Notes under the pieces: generated by a model
Database searches by the model: none
Told to the model about the DNA's origin: nothing
The model's input: only the letters and a program-made list of their open reading frames with translations
NCBI GenBank assembly: GCA_963822765.1
Contig: CAWGJL010000004.1
Span: 124,001-188,000, forward strand
Source of the DNA: Palsa-504 sp963822765
GTDB lineage: Bacteria; Actinomycetota; Actinomycetes; Streptosporangiales; Streptosporangiaceae
DNA: 64,000 bases
Direction: 5' to 3'
Part shown: piece after piece, positions 17,687 to 25,697 of the stretch
How the letters are laid out: every line of letters begins with the position of its first letter
Numbering within the stretch: position 1 is the first letter of the stretch
Position numbers and translations under genes: made by a program

Positions 17687-17783
17687 ATGAATAAAGCACT
17701 GTGGGAGAAGGCGATCGCAGAGTTCGCGACGAGCTGGGCCGACCAGGGCGAAGCGCAGAACGTCGCGGGCGGAGGAATAGCCG
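17687..17783 (+). pseudogene. Possible remnant of a DUF2252 gene (C-terminal end)
   Basis: The frame from ATG 17687 begins MNKALWEKAIAEFATSWADQ, which resembles the KAIAEFA-x-x-YADQ segment near the C-terminus of DUF2252 proteins, but nothing upstream encodes the rest and the frame then loses resemblance. It could be a decayed fragment or a leader peptide for the small gene that follows. Low certainty. Confidence 0.3.
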
Positions 17784-18050
17784 ATGGCTGTTACGATGAG
17801 ATCATCAGCGCTACACAGCGCAACGGCGTCGGCAGAACTGTGCGGCGCGGATCAAGAGGTCGCCATGTTCGGACCACCGACCCCTCAGCGAGACATTCAC
17901 AATGCAGAGCAGCTTGGCCGCGAGCGCTACACGGACCTGGCGAGGACTTCCGCCCGTCGCGCTGAACTCGGAATTCAAAAGCCCAAGCTGCGCGTGAGCA
18001 TACGCCACTGGTATCGCAGGCGCACGCGGCGCGAGCCGGCGGAGGGCTAG
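17784..18050 (+). CDS. Small basic protein of unknown function
   Basis: 88-residue frame with a strong GGAGGA site about eight bases before its ATG. The C-terminal half is basic (KPKLRVSIRHWYRRRTRRE). A second Met (MFGPPTPQRDIHNAEQLG) could be a start. No signal peptide or known domain recognised. It converges on the PHP gene, whose stop is 28 bp away. Confidence 0.5.
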   Translation: MAVTMRSSALHSATASAELCGADQEVAMFGPPTPQRDIHNAEQLGRERYTDLARTSARRAELGIQKPKLRVSIRHWYRRRTRREPAEG

Positions 18051-18077
18051 CAGCCGCGCGGCCATACCGGTCGGGTC

Positions 18078-18922
18078 TCAGCCGGTTCGGATCGGCTGGG
18101 AGCCGGTGGCCTGGGCGATCAGGCTCTCGTACGCGCCGGTCGCCGCGGTGTGCGAGCCGATCCGGTGGCCGGTCAGGGTGCCGTGATCGTCGCTGCCACC
18201 GGTGGCGATCAGGCCGAGGTCGCGGGTGAGGGCGAGCAGGCTGGCCTGCTCGGCCTCCGGCTGGTCGGGGTGGAAAACCTCGACCCCGGCCAGGCCGGCC
18301 GCGGCCAGGCTCGCGATCTGCTCGTCGGTGACGAGCAGATCGCGATCGGCGCGGGGGTGGGCGACGACGGCGACGCCGCCGGCCGCGCGGACCAGGCCGA
18401 TCGCGTGGGCGGGTTCGAGCGCGTACCGGTCGACGTAGGCCCGGCCGCCGTCGGCGATCCAGTCCCGGGTGAACGCCTGATCGGGGGAGGCAATGGCCCC
18501 GCTGGCCGCCATCGCGCGGGCGATATGCGGCCGGCCGACCACGGCCGACCCGGCGATGGCGGCGACATCAGCCCAGGTGATGGGGACGCCCAGGTCGATC
18601 AGCCGGTCCACCATAGCCTGGGCGCGCAGCACGCGGTCATCGCGGATCCGCTGGGTCTGCGCGGCCAGGTCCGGGTCGCCGGGGTCGAACAGGTAGGCCA
18701 GCAGGTGCATGCTGTGCCGGCCAGCCGGCACGACAGCTCCATGCCCGGGACCAGGATCAGGGACCCGGGCAGCGCCCGGCGGGCCTGCGCGTGCCCGGCC
18801 ACCGTGTCGTGGTCGGTCAGCGCCACCACGTCCAGTCCGGCCCGGGCGGCGCGGCTCATCACCTCGGCCGGAGGATCGGTCCCGTCGGAGGCGTTGCTGT
18901 GGACATGCAGGTCGGCGCGCAC
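18078..18922 (-). CDS. PHP-domain phosphoesterase, apparent one-base frameshift
   Basis: Probable 3',5'-nucleoside bisphosphate phosphatase/RNase AM-like enzyme. Metal-binding motifs are all present but split over two frames: DLHVHSNASDG, LTDHDT and GMELSCRLAG in the first (GTG start at 18922); then HSMHLLAYLFDP, VAHPR and GSDDHG in the second. The switch falls at about 18715-18719, where relatives read LAGHSMHL: one C is missing (GGC-ACAGC instead of GGC-CACAGC). Both halves are intact, so a sequence error is likely. It is 22 bp downstream of the DUF6758-type gene and probably shares its transcript. Confidence 0.86.
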
Positions 18923-18944
18923 CCGGCCCAGTGTAGAGACTGCG

Positions 18945-19589
18945 TCAGGCGGGCAGGCGGGGTGAGGGGGCGCCGTACGGCAGGTCGTAATCCATGCCGG
19001 GATCACGCAGGTCACGCAGCCCGATCGGCTCGATGAGCAAGATGCCGGCCGTCTCGGGCCAGAGCACGACCCACAGCCAGTGACCCTTGATCTCGCCGGC
19101 GAACACGGCACGGTCCGGCGAATCGACCTGCCAGAGCGGGAAGTCATGTTTGCCGAACGACGCCGTGGCGATGGGCGGCGCGGACCCGAAGCCCGCCCCG
19201 GGGTCGACGGCGTCCAGTCCGGCCACCGCCGCGCCCAGGCCGATGCCCGGTTCCTCGGCCACGACCAGCATGTCGGCGGGACCGCCCAGCGGGTTCGGGC
19301 CGGACAGCGCCACCGCGCAGGCCAGCGTGCCGGTCCGTTCGTCGCCCGCCCCGGCAAACCCGGTGACCAGCCAGCCGGCCGGCAGCGGCCAGGGCAGCCA
19401 GGCCGGGACGCCCGCGGTGCGAAGCAGCCCGTCCAGGCCGGCCCGGGACGGGTTGAAGGCGGGCAGCAGCGGGTGGACCTCGCCATGCCAGTCACAGCGC
19501 CAGGCGCTGGACCAGGCGGTCGGCTCCCGGACGGGCTTGCCGCACCGCGGGCAGGCGGCTGGCGAATGACGGTGGCTTTCCAGGCCCAC
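18945..19589 (-). CDS. Zinc-ribbon protein of the DUF6758 type
   Basis: 214-residue protein with an N-terminal CPRCGKPV knuckle and WRCDWHGEVHPL, then a conserved domain with LPWPLPAGWLVTGFAG and a C-terminal GHWLWVVLWPETAG segment. This matches a family found in actinobacteria next to PHP phosphoesterase genes; function unknown. No signal peptide or membrane helix. Likely first gene of a two-gene unit with the PHP gene. Confidence 0.75.
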   Translation of the reverse strand: MGLESHRHSPAACPRCGKPVREPTAWSSAWRCDWHGEVHPLLPAFNPSRAGLDGLLRTAGVPAWLPWPLPAGWLVTGFAGAGDERTGTLACAVALSGPNPLGGPADMLVVAEEPGIGLGAAVAGLDAVDPGAGFGSAPPIATASFGKHDFPLWQVDSPDRAVFAGEIKGHWLWVVLWPETAGILLIEPIGLRDLRDPGMDYDLPYGAPSPRLPA

Positions 19590-19628
19590 GGCGGCGTCTT
19601 ACCCCGTTCTCGGGCAGAGCATGCAGGC

Positions 19629-19661
19629 TGGCGCCGGTCCCGCGAGGCGGGACCGGCGCCA
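19629..19661 (-). terminator. Terminator hairpin after array gene 1
   Basis: Perfect 15-bp stem TGGCGCCGGTCCCGC / GCGGGACCGGCGCCA with a three-base loop, 16 bp past the stop of array gene 1. It sits between that gene and the DUF6758-type gene. Confidence 0.75.
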
Positions 19662-19677
19662 CTAGGGGAGATCAGGC

Positions 19678-20364
19678 CTACGGCAGGATGCCGTAGTTGG
19701 CGCTCCACATCTGGTTGTCGAAGACGGTGCCGTTGGAGAACTTGGACAGCGTCCAGGTGGTCAGCTGCGGGCGCGGGTTGTCGGTCGGGAACGCGCCGTT
19801 GCCCGGGTAGTTGAGCACGTACGGGTGGGAGAAGTTGGTGTCCGAGCCGTTGATCAGCGGGACGAAGTGGCCCTTGATCGTGTCGAAGGAGTCGACCACC
19901 CAGATGGTCTTGGCGGACACGCCGCACGGCTCGAGGGCGACCGGGGTGCCGGTGGCGGCGGTGGTGCCGACGCCGATGCACAGGTTGGTGCCCGCACCGT
20001 AGGGCGCGTACTGGAACTCAAAGGCGTGGAGCTTGGAGTAGTGCAGGTTCAGCGCGGAACTCACCAGGCCGGCCTTGAAGAAGTCCGCGACCGTGCCCTG
20101 GTTCGAGACGGTGAAGTCTTCCCCCGCGTCGTGGTTGCTGGTGGCCCACAAGATGATGGGCTGCCCGGCCCTGGCCTTCTGCTGGAACACGTCGAGCACG
20201 AAGGCCGGGTGCTTGTGGGTGCCGAACGCGCGGCTGAAGATGTCGATGCAGTGGTGACCGCACGACGGGGTGGCCGCGTTCGCGGTGAGCGTCCCCGCCG
20301 CTCCGAGCCCGCCGACCATGGTCAGCGTGGCCGCGGCCGCGAAGATCTTGCTCTTGATGGACAT
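19678..20364 (-). CDS. Secreted cysteine-containing protein, array copy 1 (divergent)
   Basis: 228-residue exported protein, the most divergent of six tandem paralogues. Signal peptide residues 1-31 (MSIKSKIFAAAATLTMVGG ... ANA|ATPSCG). The mature part keeps the family features: paired cysteines CGHHC, QPIILWATSNHDAGEDFTVSN, a second pair in NLCIGVG and LEPCGVS, KTIWVVD, PLINGSDTNFSHPYVL and a W-containing end. The K-T-x-W and QxW-like spacing with C-x-G-V is reminiscent of ricin-type beta-trefoil lectins, but that is inference. ATG at 20364 is preceded by GGAGGAAC. Unlike the others it lacks the GPGP-VLGTVN segment before the C-terminus. Confidence 0.8.
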   Translation of the reverse strand: MSIKSKIFAAAATLTMVGGLGAAGTLTANAATPSCGHHCIDIFSRAFGTHKHPAFVLDVFQQKARAGQPIILWATSNHDAGEDFTVSNQGTVADFFKAGLVSSALNLHYSKLHAFEFQYAPYGAGTNLCIGVGTTAATGTPVALEPCGVSAKTIWVVDSFDTIKGHFVPLINGSDTNFSHPYVLNYPGNGAFPTDNPRPQLTTWTLSKFSNGTVFDNQMWSANYGILP

Positions 20365-20512
20365 GTGTGCCTGTTCCTCCTCGGGACTGCGGTCGTGCCC
20401 CGTGCACGACCGCTGAGCCGGGCAGGGGCGGCTGACCCGATGGCTCGCAAGATATAGACGCGGCAGGTGTTGACTCGGTTGTCATATTTCGTGTCCTGGT
20501 GTCCGGGCACAG
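20365..20512 (-). promoter_or_regulatory. Leader of array gene 1 with 10-bp hairpin
   Basis: Contains GCGGTCGTGC / GCACGACCGC (20389-20413), a perfect ten-bp stem 24 bases before the start codon. It has the same place and shape as the hairpins in the other leaders but an unrelated sequence. A TATATC hexamer about 85 bp before the ATG could be a -10 box. Confidence 0.55.
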
Positions 20513-20549
20513 CAGTGACGCCGGCCCCCTGAGGGAGCCGGCGTCACTG
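20513..20549 (-). terminator. Terminator hairpin after array copy 2
   Basis: Stem GTGACGCCGGC / GCCGGCGTCAC extended by a CCC/GGG part, about 30 bp past the copy 2 stop. The same GACGCCGG/CCGGCGTC arms recur after copies 3 to 5. Confidence 0.7.
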
Positions 20550-20577
20550 GGGTTACTCAGGGTGGGAGCTCAGGCCT

Positions 20578-21324
20578 CTACTTGAGGATCCCGAAGTCGG
20601 CGCCCCAGAGCTGGTTGACGTTCACGGTGCCCAGCACCGGGCCGGGACCGTTGCGACTGCGAACCGGTGATGTTGGTCACCGTCAGCTGCGGCCGCGGCA
20701 TGTCGGTCGGGAAGCTGTTGTTCGGGTAGGTCAGCACGAACGGGTGCGAGAAGTTGGTGTCCGAGCCGTTGATCAGCGGGACATACGTCATGGTTCAGCG
20801 TGGCCGGGGAGTCGAAGGTGTCCACGATCCACACGGTCTTGGACGACACGCCACACGGCTGCAGCGTCACGCCCTCGTCGTTGAACGCGGTCGTGGCCAC
20901 GCCCACGCACAGGCCGGAGTCCACGCCGAACGGCGCGTACTCGTTCTCGAACGCGAAATCGTTCGGGAAGCCGACCGCGCCGCCGCCGTAGTGCAGGTCG
21001 ACCGCGGCCGACACCATGTTGCGCGGCAAAGAAGTCGGCCACGGTGCCCTGGAAGGCGAAGGTGAAGTCCTCGGCCGGGTCGAAGTTGGCGGTGCGGAAC
21101 AAGATGATCGGCTGGCCGACCTTCTCGCCCTGGCGCAGCACGTCAACCACGAAGTTCGGCGACTTGTGGGTGCCGAACTGGTGGCTGAACAGGTCGAGGC
21201 AGGACCAGCCGCACGACGGGGTGGCCGCGCTGGCGGTACCCGCGGTGAGCGCGCCCGCCGCGCCGACGCCGCCGACCAGGGTCAGCGTCGCCGCAGCGGC
21301 GAGCACCTTGCTCTTGATGGACAT
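20578..21324 (-). pseudogene. Secreted cysteine-containing protein, array copy 2 (three internal frameshifts)
   Basis: Homologue of array copies 4-6. It starts normally (MSIKSKVLAAAATLTLVGG, signal peptide, ATPSCGWSCLDLFS) but the frame changes three times relative to copy 4: one extra base near 21020 (after ADFFA), one extra near 20785 (before YVPLINGSD) and four extra near 20665 (after NITGS). The net change is six bases, so the final segment (LGTVNVNQLWGADFGILK) is again in the start frame and total length is a multiple of three, but the start frame stops at 20788. Either a true pseudogene or a repeat region with consensus errors; its leader and terminator are intact. Confidence 0.75.
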
Positions 21325-21602
21325 AGGTGTTCCTCTCTTGAACTCACAGCCGCGCCCTGCGCGCGGCTGCGTCGAGCTCGCCCCCCGCGGCGCACGTCGG
21401 ATTGTTCCCCGATCGATCGGTACGCTGCCGGCTCGCGGTGGCCGGCCAGGCCGGGAATGCGGCCTGCCGGTCCTGCGGTCTGGAGAGGCACGGATCCGGG
21501 CGCCCGGGATCCGTACGGGAAGAGCGTTCACCTTCCCATAGGGGAGACGCACAATGCGGCCCAGATGGTTGCTGGGCGGAGTGAACTCAGTGCGAAAGCG
21601 TT
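21325..21602 (-). promoter_or_regulatory. Leader of array copy 2
   Basis: Sense-strand order: conserved promoter-side block ending near TATGGGAAG, a GGATCC-GGGCGCCC palindrome (about 21490-21513), the CCGGCAGCG block (two changes versus copies 3-6), hairpin CAGCCGCGC-GCAGG-GCGCGGCTG (21347-21369), then GAGAGGAAC before the ATG. Confidence 0.65.
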
Positions 21603-21643
21603 AAAAAAGTGACGCCGGCCCCCTCGCGGAGGACCGGCGTCAC
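21603..21643 (-). terminator. Intrinsic terminator after array copy 3
   Basis: GTGACGCCGG...CCGGCGTCAC stem (21609-21643) followed on the minus strand by six T residues (21608-21603). It is the clearest rho-independent terminator of the array. Confidence 0.85.
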
Positions 21644-21672
21644 CGGGTTACTCAGGGTGTGAGCTCAGGTTC

Positions 21673-22479
21673 CTACTTGAGGATCCCGAAGTCGGCGCCC
21701 CAGAGCTGGTTCACATCAACGGTGCCCAGCTCCGGCCCGGGGATGTTGAACGGCGGGCTGGTGTGGAGAAGCCGGTGATGTTGGTGACGACGAGCTGCGG
21801 ACGCGGCTTGTCGGTCGGGCACCGAGTCGTTCGGGTAGGTCAGGACGAACGGGTGGGAGAAGTTGGTGTCCGAGCCGTTGATCAGCGGGATGTACCCGTT
21901 GAACAGGGTGTCAGGCGAGTCGAGGATGTCCGCGATCCACACCGTCTTGGACGACACGCCACAGCGCTGCAGCGTCACGCCCTCGTCGTTGAACGCGGTC
22001 GCGGCCACGCCCATGCACAGGCCCGAGTCCACGCCGAAGGGCGCGTACTCGATCTCGAACGCCGGGTCGATTCACCGGGAAGCTGGTGCTGCCCGTAGCA
22101 GTCCGGGAAGTTCCCGCCCGGCTAGCGGGTCCGGGATGCAGCCGTAGTGCAGCGCCACCGCGGACGAGACCATGTTGGCCGCGTAGAAGTCGGCGACGGT
22201 GCCCTGGAACGCCAGCGGTCCAGTCTTCCGCCGGGTCGAAGTTGGCGGTGCGGAACAAGATGATCGGCTGGCCGACCTTCTCGCCCTGACGCAGCACGTC
22301 AACCACGTAGTTCGGCGACTTGTGGGTGCCGAACTGGTGGCTGAAGATGTTGATGCAGGAGCAGCCGCACGACGGGGTGGCCGCGCTGGCGGTGCCCGCC
22401 TGAGCGCGCCCGCCACGCCGACGCCGCCGACCAGGGTCAGCGTCGCCGCAGCGGCGAGCACCTTGCTCTTGATGGACAT
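21673..22479 (-). pseudogene. Secreted cysteine-containing protein, array copy 3 (several internal frameshifts)
   Basis: Homologue closest to copy 6, including the longer loop with CIP. The N-terminus is normal (MSIKSKVLAAAATLTLVGGVGVAGAL), then relative to copy 6 one base is lost near 22400, one gained near 22216, two and thirteen gained around 22070-22130, one gained near 21820 and one lost near 21763. The end, LGTVDVNQLWGADFGILK, is back in frame and the total (807 bp) is a multiple of three, but the start frame stops at 22072. Signal peptide, Cys motifs and the PLINGSDTNFSHPFVL block can all be read in one frame or another. Pseudogene or sequence errors in a repeat. Confidence 0.75.
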
Positions 22480-22768
22480 GAATGGTTCCTCTCGTGAAAC
22501 CTCACGGCCGTGCCCTGCGCACGGCCGCGTCGAGCTGGCCCCCGCAGCGCGCGTCGGATTCGATGCCCGATCGCTCGGCACGCTGCCGGCTCGCGGTGGC
22601 CTGATCAGGACCGGAACGCGGTCCTGACCGGTCTGGCAGTCTGGAGAGGTAAAGACCCGGGCAGGCCCGGAGGTCTCCATGGGAGGAGTTGGTTACTCTT
22701 CCCACACAAGAAGACGCGCAGCGCAACCAAAAGGTTGACAGCCGGGTGTACCGGAGTGGGCAAACAAA
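22480..22768 (-). promoter_or_regulatory. Leader of array copy 3
   Basis: Holds, in transcription order: the block GTGTGGGAAG near 22700, a dyad TCAGGACCG-cgttc-CGGTCCTGA (22605-22627), the invariant block GCCGGCAGCGTGCCGAGC (22573-22590), and the hairpin CGGCCGTGC-GCAGG-GCACGGCCG (22505-22527) 25 bases before the ATG. Confidence 0.65.
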
Positions 22769-22800
22769 TGACGCCGACCCCCCGCGGGGGGCCGGCGTCA
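22769..22800 (-). terminator. Terminator hairpin after array copy 4
   Basis: TGACGCCGGCCCCCCGC / GGGGGGTCGGCGTCA stem followed on the minus strand by ATTTGTTTG, a moderate U-rich tail; 33 bp past the stop. Confidence 0.78.
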
Positions 22801-22833
22801 CTTTTGTTACTTGGTGTCTGAATTCGGCGTTTT

Positions 22834-23574
22834 CTACTTGAGAATGCCGAAGTCAGCGCCCCAGAGCTGGTTGACGTTCACGGTGCCCAGCACCGGGCCG
22901 GGACCGTTGGAGGAACCGGTGATGTTGGTGACCACGAGCTGCGGCCGCGGCATGTCGGTCGGGAAGCTGTTGTTCGGGTAGGTCAGCACGAACGGGTGGG
23001 AGAAGTTGGTGTCCGAGCCGTTGATCAGCGGAACGTACCCGTTGAACAGGGTGGTCGGGGAGTCGAAGGTGTCCACGATCCACACGGTCTTGGACGACAC
23101 GCCACACGGCTGCAGCGTCACGCCCTCGTCGTTGAACGCGGTCGCGGCCACGCCCAGGCACAGGCCGGAGTCCACGCCGAAGGGCGCGTACTCGTTCTCG
23201 AACGCGAAATCGTTCGGGAAGCCCTTCGCGCCGCCGCCGTAGTGCAGGTTGACCGCGGCCGAGACCAGGCCGGCGGCGAAGAAGTCGGCGACGGTGCCCT
23301 GGAAGGCCACGGTGAAGTCTTCCGCCGGGTCGAAGTTGGCGGTGCGGAACAAGATGATCGGCTGGCCGACCTTCTCGCCCTGGCGCAGCACGTCGACCAC
23401 GAAGTTCGGCGACCTGTGGGTGCCGAACTGGTGGCTGAAGACGTCGATGCAGGAGTGGCCGCACGACGGGGTGGCCGCGCTGGCGGTTCCCGCGGTGAGC
23501 GCCCCCGCGGTGCCGATGCCGCCGACCAGGGTCAGCGTCGCCGCGGTAGCGAGCACCTTGCTCTTGATGGACAT
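22834..23574 (-). CDS. Secreted cysteine-containing protein, array copy 4 (intact)
   Basis: 246-residue exported protein. Signal peptide 1-33 with AxA cleavage (TASA|ATPSCG). Mature domain: C38-GHS-C42, QPIILFRTANFDPAEDF (71-87), FQGTVADFFAAGLVSAAV, GFPNDFAFENEYAPFGVDSG, C139 in GLCLGV, C157 in LQPCGVSS, KTVW (162-165), PLINGSDTNFSHPFVL, PRPQL, and NQLWGADFGILK at the end. No membrane anchor, LPXTG or lipobox. No family name known to me; spacing of C-L-G-V, QPC and two Trp motifs suggests a half beta-trefoil (ricin-B-like) fold, which is inference. Likely role is extracellular binding. ATG at 23574 follows GAGAGGAAC. Confidence 0.85.
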   Translation of the reverse strand: MSIKSKVLATAATLTLVGGIGTAGALTAGTASAATPSCGHSCIDVFSHQFGTHRSPNFVVDVLRQGEKVGQPIILFRTANFDPAEDFTVAFQGTVADFFAAGLVSAAVNLHYGGGAKGFPNDFAFENEYAPFGVDSGLCLGVAATAFNDEGVTLQPCGVSSKTVWIVDTFDSPTTLFNGYVPLINGSDTNFSHPFVLTYPNNSFPTDMPRPQLVVTNITGSSNGPGPVLGTVNVNQLWGADFGILK

Positions 23575-23812
23575 GGATGGGTTCCTCTCGTGGAACTCTC
23601 AGCCGTACCCTGCGCACGGCTGCGTCGAGCTGACCCCGTAGCGCACGTCGGATTTTTCCCGACCGCTCGGCACGCTGCCGGCGCACGGCGGCCTGACCAG
23701 GATCGCAAACGCGGCCTGATCGGTCTTGCAGTTCCATGGGGGGCTTTTCGCCCTTCCCACATGAAAGGACGCGCGATGCGGGCAAAAGGTTCACGCGCAG
23801 TCGCACATATCA
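23575..23812 (-). promoter_or_regulatory. Leader of array copy 4
   Basis: Includes a GGGC-gaaaa-GCCC hairpin near 23745, the block AACTGCAAGACCGATCAGG, invariant GCCGGCAGCGTGCCGAGC (23665-23682), and the proximal hairpin CAGCCGTGC-GCAGG-GTACGGCTG (23600-23622), in which one pair is a G-U wobble in the transcript. Confidence 0.65.
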
Positions 23813-23848
23813 GTGACGCCGGTCCCCGCGCTGGGGGACCGGCGTCAC
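23813..23848 (-). terminator. Terminator hairpin after array copy 5
   Basis: GTGACGCCGGTCCCC / GGGGACCGGCGTCAC, a perfect 15-bp stem with a short loop, 30 bp past the copy 5 stop; no long U-run. Confidence 0.75.
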
Positions 23849-23877
23849 CGGGTTACTCAGGGTGTGAGCTCAGGCTC

Positions 23878-24639
23878 CTACTTGAGGATCCCGAAGTCGG
23901 CGCCCCAGAGCTGGTCGACGTTCACGGTGCCGAGCTCCGGCCCGGGGATGAAGGTCGGCGGGCTGGCGTTGGAGAAACCGGTGATGTTGGTGACCACGAG
24001 CTGCGGACGCGGCTTGTCGGTCGGGAAGGACAAGTTCGGGTAGGTCAGCACGAACGGCTGGGAGAAGTTCGTGTCCGAGCCGTTGATCAGCGGCACGTAC
24101 CCGCCGGTGATGAAGGTGTTGAAGGAGTCCAGGAAGTCCAGGATCCACACCGTCTTGGACGACACGCCACACGGCTGCAGCGTCACGCCCTCGTCGTTGA
24201 ACGCGGTCGCGGCCACGCCCAGGCACAGGCCCGAGTCCACGCCGAAGGGCGCGTACTCGTTCTCGAAGGCCGGGTCGTTCGGGAAGCCGGCCGCGCCGCC
24301 GCCGTAGTGCAGGTTAACCGCGGCGGAGACCAGGCCGGCCGCGAAGAAGTCGGCCACCGTGCCCTGGAACGCCACGGTCCAGTCCTCGGCCGGGTCGAAG
24401 TTCGCGGTGCGGAACAAGATGATCGGCTGGCCGACCTTCTCGCCCTGGCGCAGCACGTCGACCACGAAGTTCGGCTCGCGGTGCGTGCCGAACTGGTGGC
24501 TGAAGACGTTGATGCAGGAGTTGCCGCAGGACGGCGTGGCCGCCGCCGCGGAACCCGCGGTGACCGCGCCCGCCACGCCAACGCCGCCGACCAGGGTCAG
24601 CGTCGCCGCGGTGGCGAGCACCTTGCTCTTGATGGACAT
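23878..24639 (-). CDS. Secreted cysteine-containing protein, array copy 5 (intact)
   Basis: 253-residue paralogue of copies 4 and 6. Signal peptide ends around GSAAA|ATPSCG. It shares C-GNS-C, QPIILFRTANFDPAEDW, ADFFAAGLVSAAVNLHYGGG, FGVDSGLCLGV, LQPCGVSSKTVW and PLINGSDTNFSQPFVL. It differs in the segment after KTVW (LDFLDSFNTFITGG, two residues longer) and has the extended NASPPTFIPGPELGTV piece before the last Trp motif, like copy 6. ATG at 24639; ribosome site GAGAGGAAT. It has its own leader and terminator. Confidence 0.85.
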   Translation of the reverse strand: MSIKSKVLATAATLTLVGGVGVAGAVTAGSAAAATPSCGNSCINVFSHQFGTHREPNFVVDVLRQGEKVGQPIILFRTANFDPAEDWTVAFQGTVADFFAAGLVSAAVNLHYGGGAAGFPNDPAFENEYAPFGVDSGLCLGVAATAFNDEGVTLQPCGVSSKTVWILDFLDSFNTFITGGYVPLINGSDTNFSQPFVLTYPNLSFPTDKPRPQLVVTNITGFSNASPPTFIPGPELGTVNVDQLWGADFGILK

Positions 24640-24831
24640 AAGGAATTATTCCTCTCTTGGAACCCGCAGCCGCGCCCTGCGCGCGGCTGCGTCAAAGCTG
24701 GCCCCCGCGGCGCGCACGGCCGGATGGGTTCCGGTCTGCTCGGCACGCTGCCGGCCACGGGCTTGATCAGGCCACGAACGGGCTGGCCTGATCGGTCGTG
24801 CTGATCTAGTGGCCTGTCGAGAGTGAAAGCG
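24640..24831 (-). promoter_or_regulatory. Leader of array copy 5
   Basis: Carries a perfect ten-bp dyad GATCAGGCCA / TGGCCTGATC (24765-24793), invariant GCCGGCAGCGTGCCGAGC (24738-24755) and hairpin CAGCCGCGC-GCAGG-GCGCGGCTG (24667-24689) 27 bases before the ATG. Confidence 0.68.
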
Positions 24832-24868
24832 GCGACACCGGCTCCCCGTGACGGAGAGCCGGCGTCGC
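24832..24868 (-). terminator. Terminator hairpin after array copy 6
   Basis: GCGACGCCGGCTCTCC / GGAGCCGGTGTCGC type stem with one mismatch, 37 bp past the copy 6 stop. It is the least perfect of the six. Confidence 0.65.
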
Positions 24869-24905
24869 TGTCACTTCGTCACCACTCGGAGTCCGAGCTC
24901 AGGTC

Positions 24906-25697
24906 CTACTTGAGGATCCCGAAGTCGGCGCCCCAGAGCTGGTTGACGTTCACGGTGCCGAGCTCCGGCCCGGGGATGAAGAACGGCGGGCTGGCGTTGG
25001 AGAAACCGGTGATGTTGGTGACCTCAAGCTGCGGACGCGGCTTGTCGGTCGGAACGCCACTGCTCGGGTAGGTCAGGACGAACGGCTGGGAGAAGTTGGT
25101 GTCCGAGCCGTTGATCGCCGGGACGTACCCGTTGAACAGGGTGTTGGGCGAGTCGAAGATGTCCGCGATCCACACGGTCTTGGACGACACGCCACACGGC
25201 TGCAGCGTAACGCCCTCGCCCTGGACGGCCGTGGCGGCCACGCCCATGCACAGACCGGAGTCCACGCCGAAGGGCGCGTACTCGATCTCGAACGCCGGGT
25301 CGTTAACGGCGATCGTGGTCTGCCCGTAGCAGTCCGGGAAGTTGACGCCCGGGATGCAGCCGTAGTGCAGCGCGACCGCGGAGGAGACCAGGCCGGCCGC
25401 GAAGAAGTCGGCGGTGGTGCCCTGGAACGCCAGGGTCCAGTCTTCCGCCGGGTCGAAGTTCGCGGTACGGAACAAGATGATCGGCTGGCCGACCCTCTCG
25501 CCCTGACGCAGCACGTCAACCACGAAGTTCGGCTCGCGGTGCGTGCCGAACTGGTGGCTGAAGATGTTGATGCAGGAGTTGCCGCACGACGGGGTCGCCG
25601 CGCTGGCGGTTCCTGCACTGAGCGCGCCCGCTACTCCGACGCCGCCGACCAGGGTCAGCGTCGCCGCAGCGGCGAGCACTTTGCTCTTGATGGACAT
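24906..25697 (-). CDS. Secreted cysteine-containing protein, array copy 6 (intact, long loop)
   Basis: 263-residue paralogue, the longest intact copy. Signal peptide to TASA|ATPSCG, C-GNS-C, QPIILFRTANFDPAEDW, then instead of the GGGA loop a longer insert CIPGVNFPDCYGQTTIAVND with two extra cysteines that could form a further disulfide. It then has FGVDSGLCMGV, LQPCGVSSKTVW, PAINGSDTNFSQPFVL (Ala for Leu) and the NASPPFFIPGPELGTV extension. It is the most upstream member of the array. ATG at 25697, ribosome site GAGAGGAAC. Confidence 0.85.
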   Translation of the reverse strand: MSIKSKVLAAAATLTLVGGVGVAGALSAGTASAATPSCGNSCINIFSHQFGTHREPNFVVDVLRQGERVGQPIILFRTANFDPAEDWTLAFQGTTADFFAAGLVSSAVALHYGCIPGVNFPDCYGQTTIAVNDPAFEIEYAPFGVDSGLCMGVAATAVQGEGVTLQPCGVSSKTVWIADIFDSPNTLFNGYVPAINGSDTNFSQPFVLTYPSSGVPTDKPRPQLEVTNITGFSNASPPFFIPGPELGTVNVNQLWGADFGILK

